Shown: positions 1 through 6,937 of the stretch, piece by piece | Numbering within the stretch: the first letter of the stretch is position 1 | Layout of the letters: each line of letters starts with the position of its first letter | Source: Streptomyces sp. CBMA29 | GTDB taxonomy: Bacteria; Actinomycetota; Actinomycetes; Streptomycetales; Streptomycetaceae | Direction of reading: 5' to 3' | Assembly: GCF_014596445.1 (NCBI RefSeq) | Contig: NZ_MECL01000088.1 | Span: forward strand, 33,608-97,607 | DNA: 64,000 nucleotides | Translations under genes and position numbers: made by a program | Notes under the pieces: model-generated | Told to the model about the DNA's origin: nothing | The model's input: only the letters and a program-made list of their open reading frames with translations | The model's database searches: none

Positions 1-32
1 AATCACATATTGCACTTTTTGCATTTCAGCTA

Positions 33-1115
33 TCAAGCGACGCCATCTTCTCCACTACCTTCTAGGAGCTCTTCAATGATCCGCGAAGGATCGACAGGAC
101 CGCCCGCTGGACCTCCATCCGCTCCTTCACAATGACAGGGACCCGTGTAGGAGCTCCCACCCGACGTTCCTTCATCGTTGCCCCCTACCGGATCCGGATT
201 AGGCGCGGGAGCACCAAATGAACCGGTATTAAGATCGGGAGACCCAGCATTTAGCGTGGACCCGGATAGGTCGATTATTTCATCATAGAAGCTGGACGAC
301 TCCTTGATTATCGTCACTCTGTCAAGTTTGAAATCTGTATTCGAAACAGCTTGTACTAGATCACGCACCTGCCCCTCATCGACATTCTTCATATTTACGA
401 CGACTTCATCACCTTGGCCCTCCTTGTTTTTAATGGATCGCAGTATAGGACTTACGTCATTCTTCTGGGTAGCGGGAGTGTAGATGTCGACTGCGTCAAC
501 CTTAGTCAGCAACCCATTGCGCCATGTGAGGCGTACTAGGTCCGCCGTTCCACTGCCCTTCCTTGAACCTTTGATCGGATTTACCGGCAGATATTGCTGC
601 CCGCTCCCTCCATCGCTTCCGTCGGAGTAGTCCCCTCCTGACCGCAGCGCAGAATTCAGATACTTTCGCGTGCTGACTTCGTCTGCGCTGATTCCCTTCT
701 CTTCGCCAATCCGATAGCTATTACCACGGCCATCCTTAACTACATCAGTTCGATACTCTTTGCTGTATTTGACGCTAGGGAAGTTTTTGCTGTAGTAATC
801 CTTGATTCCTTTGGCATTCCCGAATCCCAGGCCGGAATTGTCATCGTAGAGCATTTCTCCGGATGGATCGGATGCGTTGCTGGGTGCGTTGTCAGCGTAG
901 CTATAGCCATTCCATTGCTGAGGGCGGTCGGTGTCCAGCAGCGGGTCGGGGCCAAGGAAGCGGCCGAGGGCGGGATCGTATTCGCGGGCGCCGAGGTTGG
1001 TGAGGCCGGTGACGGGGTCGGGGGTGCCTCCGACGTAGCCCTGGTCGCCCGGCCAGTCGCGGGGCGCAAGAAGTTGACGCCGCGTACGGCGAGTGGTGGC
1101 GGCTGGAGGAGCCGT
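33..1115 (-). CDS. Orphan RHS core with C-terminal nuclease-like toxin tip (5'-truncated)
   Basis: The frame is open from an in-frame TGA at 1116-1118 down to a stop at 33. Its first ~88 residues read as the end of an RHS-repeat core, with GLTNLGAREYDPALGRFLGP and then WNGYSYADNAPSNASDPSG, the usual junction before a variable toxin. The tip (854-33, 273 residues) contains a block around ADLVRLTWRNG, VDAVDIYTP and DEVVVNM that resembles the CdiA C-terminal tRNA-nuclease family (fDvysP then IVlnl), followed by a Gly/Pro-rich tail ending in an acidic helix. The large N-terminal RHS body is missing, so this is either a displaced toxin cassette or a pseudogene; no ribosome site was found for the first Met at 854. 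The tip is markedly AT-richer than everything around it, which suggests transfer. An immunity gene would lie past the left edge. The family assignment of the tip is moderate; the RHS core is clear. Confidence 0.7.
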   Translation of the reverse strand, partial: TAPPAATTRRTRRQLLAPRDWPGDQGYVGGTPDPVTGLTNLGAREYDPALGRFLGPDPLLDTDRPQQWNGYSYADNAPSNASDPSGEMLYDDNSGLGFGNAKGIKDYYSKNFPSVKYSKEYRTDVVKDGRGNSYRIGEEKGISADEVSTRKYLNSALRSGGDYSDGSDGGSGQQYLPVNPIKGSRKGSGTADLVRLTWRNGLLTKVDAVDIYTPATQKNDVSPILRSIKNKEGQGDEVVVNMKNVDEGQVRDLVQAVSNTDFKLDRVTIIKESSSFYDEIIDLSGSTLNAGSPDLNTGSFGAPAPNPDPVGGNDEGTSGGSSYTGPCHCEGADGGPAGGPVDPSRIIEELLEGSGEDGVA

Positions 1116-1388
1116 TCACGGCGGTGCGCAGCGCGGGCAGGTCGGGCGTGGGGTGCGCGTACTTCGCCGCCGTCGCCTCTCCCGCCGCTTCGGACAAGGA
1201 TCAACGGGACACTGCGTGCGGACGGCGTGTGTTCACCGGCTTTGCGACGTCTGTGGGACAGCGAGTTCGGGAGCCCACCGTGACGGCGCTGGTGCGTGAC
1301 TGTCACGTGCCGAGCGAGACCGGGCCGAGGCCGGCCGGTAGGTGGTATACGGCCATCGCCACTGCCTCCTGTGGCATGGCGAATCGGC
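1116..1388. other. Unassigned stretch between RHS fragment and IS element
   Basis: About 270 bases of high-GC sequence lie between the stop that breaks the RHS frame and the left inverted repeat of the IS701-type element. Several short frames cross it but none has a recognisable domain or ribosome site. A plus-strand stretch reading AYGEWWRLEEPFTAVRSAG looks protein-like and may be a gene scrap. I see nothing firmer. Confidence 0.4.
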
Positions 1389-1416
1389 CTAGTACTCCAG
1401 CCGTAGATCGTGATCA
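1389..1416 (+). repeat. Left terminal inverted repeat of IS701-type element
   Basis: Starts with CTAG and continues TACTCCAGCCGTAGATCGTG. The reverse complement occurs at 3083-3110 with two mismatches in 28 positions. CTAG fits the YTAR four-base target preference known for IS701-family elements. Confidence 0.75.
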
Positions 1417-1451
1417 TGGATGTGAGGGTCGGTCGTCGGTAGCCTGCGCGT

Positions 1452-1904
1452 GTGGCTGAGACCTGGAACGAAGTGCAGCTGATCTCGGACGGCTTCGAGC
1501 GTGTGTACGTCGAGTTGGAGTGGTGCAGCGGACCTCGTACCGGCCTCGCCGACGTCGACGGCAGGCCCCACTATTTCCAGGACCACGACTGGGAGGACGC
1601 CGACGAAGCGGACGAGTACAGCGTTTGGCCTGCGAGCAACACGGTCGTGAGGCTGGAGCGCGAGCAGTGGGCGATCTTCGCCAGGTGGAACGAGCGCGAT
1701 GACGCGGGCACGGTGAGGCCGGAGACCTATCCCGGGCAGGGCGGGATCGACGCCCGCTACGACGAGCTGACCCTGCTTCTGGCGCCGTACCGGCAACTGC
1801 CGGACGATGCGAGGCGACTGGTCGGCGAGGTGCGGTTCGACGCCGGGGCCCGCTATCGGGTCGAGGGGCTCGACTACTGGATCCGGTGGCGTCCAAGCAG
1901 GTGA
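1452..1904 (+). CDS. Hypothetical protein, 150 residues
   Basis: Opens at a GTG; no ATG is available near the start and no strong ribosome site is visible. The product is soluble and acidic, rich in Trp, Asp and Glu, with no signal peptide or membrane segment. I do not recognise the family. It lies 36 bases inside the left inverted repeat of the IS701-type element and ends 25 bases before the transposase remnant, so it is carried as a passenger. The C-terminal part (PYRQLPDDARRLVGEVRFDA) is helix-like followed by strands. Coding quality is good: G/C at third positions is high through the whole frame. Confidence 0.6.
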   Translation: MAETWNEVQLISDGFERVYVELEWCSGPRTGLADVDGRPHYFQDHDWEDADEADEYSVWPASNTVVRLEREQWAIFARWNERDDAGTVRPETYPGQGGIDARYDELTLLLAPYRQLPDDARRLVGEVRFDAGARYRVEGLDYWIRWRPSR

Positions 1905-1928
1905 GGCCGCCGTTGATCATTAGGTGTT

Positions 1929-2561
1929 GTGTGGACAACCAATGATCACCCGGCGACCTCGGACGCCAGCGTAGTGCCTGCCCACTGGCAGGAGGCATTC
2001 GAGGGCGTGATGAGCCGAATCGCAGGCCGGTTCGCCCGAGTTGAACCCCGCCGCCGGGTGCGGCGACTCGTCTCCGGTCTGCTGTCAGACCTGCTGTGGA
2101 AGAACTTCTGGACCCTGGCCCAGCACGCGGGCGACTCCACTCCGGACGGCATGCAGCACCTGCTCCGCCGCGCGAAATGGGACGCCGACGCGATCCGCGA
2201 CGACTTACGCGCCTACGTGGTCGAGGACCTGCACGACACCGAGGCCGTGCTCGTGGTCGACGAGACGGGCGATCTGAAGAAGGGCACGGCGACTGTCGGC
2301 GTCCGCGCCGACGAACACGCCCGCCAACCCATCCCCGACAGCCTGATCCCGCTCACCTGCAAATAGATCCAGCGCCTATTCGTCACACTGGTCGTCCGGC
2401 CCGTCCACGACACAGCACACCGGCTCCGCTGGTCCCACTGGCGACGCCGCCACCAGGCTCGGCCCCAAGCAAGCCACTATCATCGCCAGCAGTGCGCAGT
2501 CTGTGGTGGGCGGCCCGCACCAGTGAAGCCGGGCAGACCACCACTCTCGGGTCTCGTGTGA
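1929..2561 (+). pseudogene. IS701-family transposase remnant (internal deletion and stop)
   Basis: The N-terminal part reads as an IS701 DDE transposase, including AVLVVDETGDLKKGTATVGV with the first catalytic Asp. Right after this the protein jumps to IPLTCK, then a TAG at 2364-2366, then the same frame resumes with IQRLFVTLVV and HWRRRHQARPQASHYHRQ, the characteristic basic C-terminus of the family. The central catalytic core, including the second Asp and the Glu, is deleted. The frame finally closes at 2561. A second copy at 3181-4117 on the other strand has a similar central loss. It cannot encode an active transposase. Confidence 0.85.
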
Positions 2562-2589
2562 CTGGCTATCGGATCACTATGGTGAGCGG

Positions 2590-3033
2590 GTGAACTCCAT
2601 GGCTCTTCCCGACAGGCCACCTGCCGCCGAGCCGCGCGGAGCAGTTGCGATCATCACCAACGGACGCGGCGAACTCCTTCTGCACCTGCGCGATGACATC
2701 GAGGGCATCGCCTGGCCGGGGCACTGGAGCCTGCTGGGCGGCAGTTGCGAACCCGGCGAGATCCCAGCCCAAACAATCGTCCGCGAGCTCAACGAAGAAG
2801 TCGGCCTTGCCCTTGATGGCATGACTGAGCTCTTCGAGATCCAGGACCCCACCAACGCCAATAAGATCCTCACCGCCTTCGCCGCCTCATGGGACGGCGA
2901 CGAGACCACCCTGGAACTTACCGAAGGCGTAAAGCTGCAGTTCTTATGCCCCGAAGACCTGCCGGTCCTGAACATCCCGCCATGTATCCGCGACGGCATC
3001 TATCGCTTCCTCAACGCCCAATCGGGCGCCTGA
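2590..3033 (+). CDS. NUDIX hydrolase
   Basis: A 147-residue NUDIX-fold hydrolase, a family that cleaves nucleoside diphosphates linked to another moiety. The NUDIX box is complete: Gly, five residues, Glu, seven residues, then RELNEEVGL, matching GX5EX7REUXEEXGU at about residues 57-79. Upstream strands EPRGAVAIITNGRGELLLHLR are typical. GTG at 2590 is used here; ATG at 2599 is a close alternative and neither has a strong ribosome site. A TTA leucine codon occurs in LQFLCPED. It sits inside the IS701-type element just after the transposase remnant, so it is probably mobile cargo. Substrate cannot be read from the sequence. Confidence 0.85.
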   Translation: MNSMALPDRPPAAEPRGAVAIITNGRGELLLHLRDDIEGIAWPGHWSLLGGSCEPGEIPAQTIVRELNEEVGLALDGMTELFEIQDPTNANKILTAFAASWDGDETTLELTEGVKLQFLCPEDLPVLNIPPCIRDGIYRFLNAQSGA

Positions 3034-3082
3034 CGCCCACTCCGACGGGCGGGAACGCCCGAAGCCAGGCAGACCCCCAGCG

Positions 3083-3110
3083 CGATCACGATCTACAGCT
3101 GGAGTACTAG
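3083..3110 (-). repeat. Right terminal inverted repeat of IS701-type element
   Basis: Reverse complement of 1389-1416 with two mismatches, closing with CTAG at 3107-3110. It abuts a second, similar end (3107-3125) that continues TACTCCAGCTGCACTTCT, as if two elements share one CTAG. Confidence 0.75.
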
Positions 3111-3120
3111 TACTCCAGCT
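3097..3120. repeat. 24-bp perfect palindrome at junction of two IS ends
   Basis: Two AGCTGGAGTACT-type ends meet head to head around CTAG and form a perfect 24-base palindrome. It is best explained as the abutment of the right end of the 1393-3106 element with the end of the neighbouring IS701 remnant. Confidence 0.7.
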
Positions 3121-3180
3121 GCACTTCTCTATATACCCTGGTCAGGAGGCTGCTTCTGAGTCTAGTCGGCTGACGCGGCG

Positions 3181-4117
3181 TCAGGGCGGCGGCGGTTCGT
3201 GACTCACCCGATCGGAGAGCCTTAGGCGCTGGTAGTGGTGATGCCGGGCGATGGCCTGGTGGTGGCGGCGCCAGTTGGACATGCCTCGGCCGGTGCGCCG
3301 CTCAGGGCATGGTCGATGCGCCAGCTGCCCGCTGGTGTCTTGACCTGCTGGGACTTGGCACCGCCAGGACGTAGCCCACGCCGGCGTCCTCCAGCATCCG
3401 CCGGAAGTGCCGCTCCTGCCCGTAGGCCGCATCCGCGGTCACCCAGGCGATCCGCAGCGTGGAGTCCAACGCGCGCCGGACCGTGGCACGTGCGAGTTCC
3501 GGCTTGGTCGCGAAGGACTTGCCCTCGGAGATCCGGGCGGCGCGGCACCGGCCGGGATCCTCGGTCCAGGACTTGGGCAGATAGAGCTCGCGGTCCACCA
3601 GGGCCCGGCCCTTGTCGGAGGCGTAGGAGGCGAACACTCCGATCTGGCAGTTCTCCGTACGCCCGGCCGTCCCGGAATATTGCCTTTGCACCCCGGCTGA
3701 GACGGTGCCCTTCTTCAGGAAGCCGGTGTCGCCAACGATCAGCACGCCGTCCGGCTGCCCGAGCCGCTTGACCACGTACTCCTGCGGGTCATCGCGGATC
3801 CCGTCCGGTTCCCACTGGCACCACGACGGCAATCGCCGCAGACCGTAGCGGGAGCCATGGCCCGCATGCTCGGCCGACTGCCAGCTGTTCTTCCGGCCCA
3901 CCGGCCCCGACAGGCCGCGCACGTAGTCCCGCATGTGCCGACGCGACTCGACCCGCCCGAAGCGTTCGCCCACCCGCAGTAGCAACGACCCCAACTCGGC
4001 ATCCCACAGGCCTGCTTCGACATCGCTCTCCGACTCGGTGACGAGGCTGCCACAGGCGGCACCGTCGGGGTACAAGACGTCGGGGTACGAGACGTCGGGA
4101 TCAGGAACGGCCGGCAC
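3181..4117 (-). pseudogene. Second IS701-family transposase remnant (frameshifted, internal deletion)
   Basis: From 4117 the frame reads an IS701-type N-terminus with LIVGDTGFLKKGTVSAGVQ (first Asp), then ADAAYGQERHFRRMLEDAGV (second Asp). Near 3360 the frame shifts: GAKSQQVKTPAGSWRIDHAL continues in another frame, and the C-terminal basic tail NWRRHHQAIARHHHYQRL appears in the third frame near 3230. The segment that would carry the catalytic Glu is missing. The N-terminal region has tandem-like GACGTC-containing repeats around 4075-4110, giving a VSYPDVLYPD motif. It is related to but distinct from the copy at 1929-2561. Confidence 0.8.
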
Positions 4118-4268
4118 GGCTCCTGGTTGTGCCCGAGGCGCCGGTCCCCGTGACGCGCGGACCCGGCTGGACTGGGATCCGCGGCGATCGGCCGCGGTGC
4201 GTGTTCAGGGCTGAGCTATATTCACGGGTCGTGTCTCCGTGGCGGGGGCATTTGGGGGGAGCGTGGAG

Positions 4269-5435
4269 ATGCGCAGGGCAACGGTGCGGCAGTGGGCCAT
4301 GGCGACGGCCGGGGCGGTGCTGGGGGTGCTGCCCGCGGCGGTGCCCGCTCAGGCGGCCTCGGGGGATGCCACGTGTCCGAAGGGCTACTTCTGCGGGTGG
4401 ACGGGTGATGAGGCCACCGGCAGCATGATGAAGACGAAGACGGACCTGTCGTCCTTCGGATCCTTCAACGGCAAGCTGAAATGGACCGACAACCGAACGT
4501 CGAGTTACGCGTGCTTGTACGGCACCGACGGCACCGGAGCCTGGGACCTCCCGAACTCGGAGGGCGGGGGGCCGTATCTGAAGGCGATGACGTCACTGAA
4601 GTTCCACAAAACCGAACGCGAGTGCACCTGGCCGGCGTACGGGCCGTGGGTTGATGTGAAGAGCCCGGAAAGGGCTGGGTTCGGTGACATCGACGGGGAC
4701 GGCCGGGCGGATGTGCTGTCCCGTGATCAGGCGGGGCGGCTGTGGTTCGCGCCCGGCGACTACAGCGGCCGTCTGATCGGCTCCGGCTGGAACTCCATGA
4801 CGGCGATGACCCGGCACGGCGATTTCACCGGTGACGGCATCGAGGACCTGCTCGCCCGGGACAAGGACGGGAAGCTGTGGCTGTACCCGGCCACCGGCCG
4901 CGGCGGCTTCATGGCGCGCCGCCTGATCGGCCCCGGCTGGAACACCATGACCTACATCGCAGCCGCCGGCGACCTCACCTGCGACGGCGAGAACGACCTC
5001 CTGGCCGCGGACAAGGCCGGGAAACTGTGGCTCTACCCCGGCACCGGCCACAGCCACCTCATGTCCCGCCGCCTGGTCGGCGGCGGCTGGAACACCATGA
5101 ACGCCCTCACCGGGCCCGGCGACCTCACCGGCGACAAGAAGAACGACCTCCTCGCCCGCGACACCACCGGCAAACTCTGGCTCTACCCCGGCACCGGCCA
5201 CAGCACCTTCGGCACCCGCAAACTCATCGGCCCCGGCTGGAACGCCATGGACTCCTTCATCAGCGTGGGGGACACCGACGGCGACGGCATCAACGACCTC
5301 AACACCGTCACCAACGGACAATTCCGCAATGGGCAAGTCGGCCGGCAGGTGCTGTACTCCGGCACCGGCCACGGCACCTTCCGCCCGGCGAAGGAACAGA
5401 GTTACGCGTGGTACGAGCTCAACGGCACGTTCTGA
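4269..5435 (+). CDS. Secreted FG-GAP/VCBS repeat protein
   Basis: ATG at 4269 has a GGGGGGA ribosome site at 4254-4260 with good spacing; an in-frame GTG at 4263 is too close. Residues 1-30 form a Sec signal peptide ending AVPAQAAS. Next comes a Cys-containing domain opening CPKGYFCGWTG, like peptidase-inhibitor I36-type heads of Streptomyces exported proteins. Four to five repeats follow with the pattern GDFTGDGIEDLLARD, KLWLYPGTG, RLIGPGWN; the Asp-rich loops probably bind calcium and build a beta-propeller. The likely role is an extracellular binding protein; no catalytic motif is visible. A fragment of the same repeat type follows directly (5458-5685). Repeats are very similar at DNA level, so this gene is prone to recombination. 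Confidence 0.85.
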   Translation: MRRATVRQWAMATAGAVLGVLPAAVPAQAASGDATCPKGYFCGWTGDEATGSMMKTKTDLSSFGSFNGKLKWTDNRTSSYACLYGTDGTGAWDLPNSEGGGPYLKAMTSLKFHKTERECTWPAYGPWVDVKSPERAGFGDIDGDGRADVLSRDQAGRLWFAPGDYSGRLIGSGWNSMTAMTRHGDFTGDGIEDLLARDKDGKLWLYPATGRGGFMARRLIGPGWNTMTYIAAAGDLTCDGENDLLAADKAGKLWLYPGTGHSHLMSRRLVGGGWNTMNALTGPGDLTGDKKNDLLARDTTGKLWLYPGTGHSTFGTRKLIGPGWNAMDSFISVGDTDGDGINDLNTVTNGQFRNGQVGRQVLYSGTGHGTFRPAKEQSYAWYELNGTF

Positions 5436-5457
5436 GCTCCGCCCTGTTCTGCCTGTC

Positions 5458-5685
5458 CCGCGAGACCGCTCCCCCGCCGGACAGATGTACTTCCTGCGCG
5501 GTGACGGGCGCGGGACGCTGATCGGCGGCGGCTGGAACGCGATGACCGCCGTCAACCGGCACGGAGACCTCATCGGCGACGCGGACGGCGACAACGTCAA
5601 CGACCTCTACGCGACCTTCGACGACGCCCCCGCGTTCTACCAGGACCTGGGAAGCGGAGGCGCGGGTCAGGCGGAGGCGGGGTAG
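5458..5685 (+). pseudogene. FG-GAP repeat fragment
   Basis: Just after the FG-GAP gene a second frame reads DRSPAGQMYFLRGDG, LIGGGWNAMTAVNRHGDLIG and DADGDNVNDLYATF, one and a half further FG-GAP repeats without a start, ending at 5685. It is either a duplicated 3' end of the upstream gene or the tail of a former longer copy cut by a frameshift. Its last 19 bases overlap the converging lectin gene. Confidence 0.65.
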
Positions 5686-6554
5686 AGGAACCAGCGGGAC
5701 TCGTCGTTGGTGCCGCAGGTGTCGATCATGAGGCGGCGGTCGGAGCCGCCGGAGTTGACGTTGCCGGGGCGGATGCAGAGATTGCCGCTGATGTAGCTGC
5801 GGATGTGGACGGCGCTGTTGCCGACGGGTTCGAGCCACCAGAGCTGGTTGTCGCCGAGGGTGCCGTCGCAGTTGGCCTCGTTGAGGGTGGTGCCGGCGGG
5901 CTGGGCACCGTGGTTGGGCATGTCGAGGCAGAGATCGTCCTTGGCGTTGACGAACAGGACGAGGTCGGTGCCGCCGGGGCCCTTGCCGACGGGCTGGACG
6001 CGCATGTTCCAGATCTGGTTGTCGTTGCTGGTGCCGTCGCACTTGTGGGTGTTGACGGGCCCGCCGACCTTGCCGGCGCCGTAATAGGGGATGTCGGCGC
6101 ACAGTGCCGTGGCGGCGTTGAGGAGCAGCGCGGTGGAGGGGTAGACGGCGATGGTCGGCGTGGGAGTGGCCGCCTTCTTGGTCTTCTTGGGCGAAGGAGT
6201 CGGCGAGTGGGTGATGTGGACCGGCGGCTTGGGTGTGGCGGAACGCGACGGCTTCGGTGTCGGCGTCGGCTTCGTCACGGTCGGGCTGACGGACCCCGTG
6301 GGGAAGTGGGCCAGCCGGTCGGCCGCCTTGGTCTGCGCGGCCGCGAGCTCCTTCGCGTCCTGGTCGGCCTGGTGGCCGCGCCAGGCGCCGATGCCCATGG
6401 TGGCGCCCGCGGCGAGCGCCAGTACGGCCGTGGCGCCCGCGACCCTCGAGCCCAGCCGGGAACGCTCCCCCGGCTGACGGGCACTGGTCGTGAGCACCTC
6501 GATGAACCGTGCCCGCCGCCGCCGCTTCGCCTCGTCCTGATCGGTGTCGCTCAA
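5667..6554 (-). CDS. Membrane-anchored ricin-type lectin protein
   Basis: A 295-residue protein with a basic cytoplasmic N-terminus (KRRRRARFIEVL), one membrane span at about residues 37-58 (VAGATAVLALAAGATMGIGA), a Thr/Pro/Lys-rich wall-spanning linker (about 85-135) and a C-terminal RICIN beta-trefoil domain with repeated QIW/QLWW motifs (DNQIWNM, DNQLWWLEP). Cys residues CADIPYY, CDG, CLDMPNHG, CIRPGN are spaced as in ricin-B lectins of secreted actinomycete proteins. It probably binds cell-wall or external glycans and has no enzymatic domain. The start is the ATG at 6554. The gene lies alone between convergent and divergent neighbours; a link to the T7SS locus on the same strand is not shown. 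Confidence 0.8.
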   Translation of the reverse strand: MSDTDQDEAKRRRRARFIEVLTTSARQPGERSRLGSRVAGATAVLALAAGATMGIGAWRGHQADQDAKELAAAQTKAADRLAHFPTGSVSPTVTKPTPTPKPSRSATPKPPVHITHSPTPSPKKTKKAATPTPTIAVYPSTALLLNAATALCADIPYYGAGKVGGPVNTHKCDGTSNDNQIWNMRVQPVGKGPGGTDLVLFVNAKDDLCLDMPNHGAQPAGTTLNEANCDGTLGDNQLWWLEPVGNSAVHIRSYISGNLCIRPGNVNSGGSDRRLMIDTCGTNDESRWFLYPASA

Positions 6555-6871
6555 CGCCCGTTCCCCACTCGCAGAGAGTCCAACAAAGAGATGCCCATCC
6601 GTCAGACGCGTATGAAGGCCCTCAGGTCACACCCGGCCAGTGAAGCACCGGGACCGAGGCCGACGGCCGTCCCCGAAACCGGATGGGCACGGATTGGGCA
6701 CGACATGAGCAGAAGGACCGGCGGGACGGCGACGCCCGGCCCGTGCGGCGTCCACCGGCCGCGTGCCATGCGCGGCCGTGCCCGTACCGCCTGTTGAGCG
6801 GAGTCCCCCCACTCCCCTTGCGCACCACGAATATCACACGGCACGCGAACCCCGCTACGGTGGTTCCCCTC
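6555..6871. other. Intergenic region upstream of lectin gene
   Basis: About 320 bases separate the lectin start from the terminator hairpin of the giant T7SS gene. It should hold the lectin promoter. I see no RNA gene and no convincing open frame with a ribosome site. Confidence 0.4.
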
Positions 6872-6905
6872 GCGGATCCGGTGCCGGTGCGGGCACCGGA
6901 TCCGC
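6872..6905 (-). terminator. Terminator-like hairpin after the giant effector gene
   Basis: A perfect 14-bp stem (6872-6885 paired with 6892-6905, GCGGATCCGGTGCC) with a 6-base loop, starting 33 bases past the stop of the giant gene. There is no T tract, as is common in Streptomyces terminators. Confidence 0.7.
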
Positions 6906-6937
6906 CGGGGTGTCCGGGGCGATCGGCGCTCTCGCCC

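Larger units (their letters stand above)
1393..3106 (+). mobile_element. IS701-type element with passenger genes (defective)
   Basis: Bounded by near-identical inverted repeats (1389-1416 and 3083-3110), each with CTAG at its outer edge, as expected for a four-base target duplication of an IS701-family insertion. Inside, all on the plus strand, lie a 150-residue hypothetical gene, a transposase reduced to its N- and C-terminal ends, and an intact NUDIX gene. The transposase cannot act, so the element would need a helper in trans. Carriage of non-transposase genes between the repeats is unusual for a simple insertion sequence. An alternative is that a transposon end pair happened to enclose chromosomal genes. 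Confidence 0.6.
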
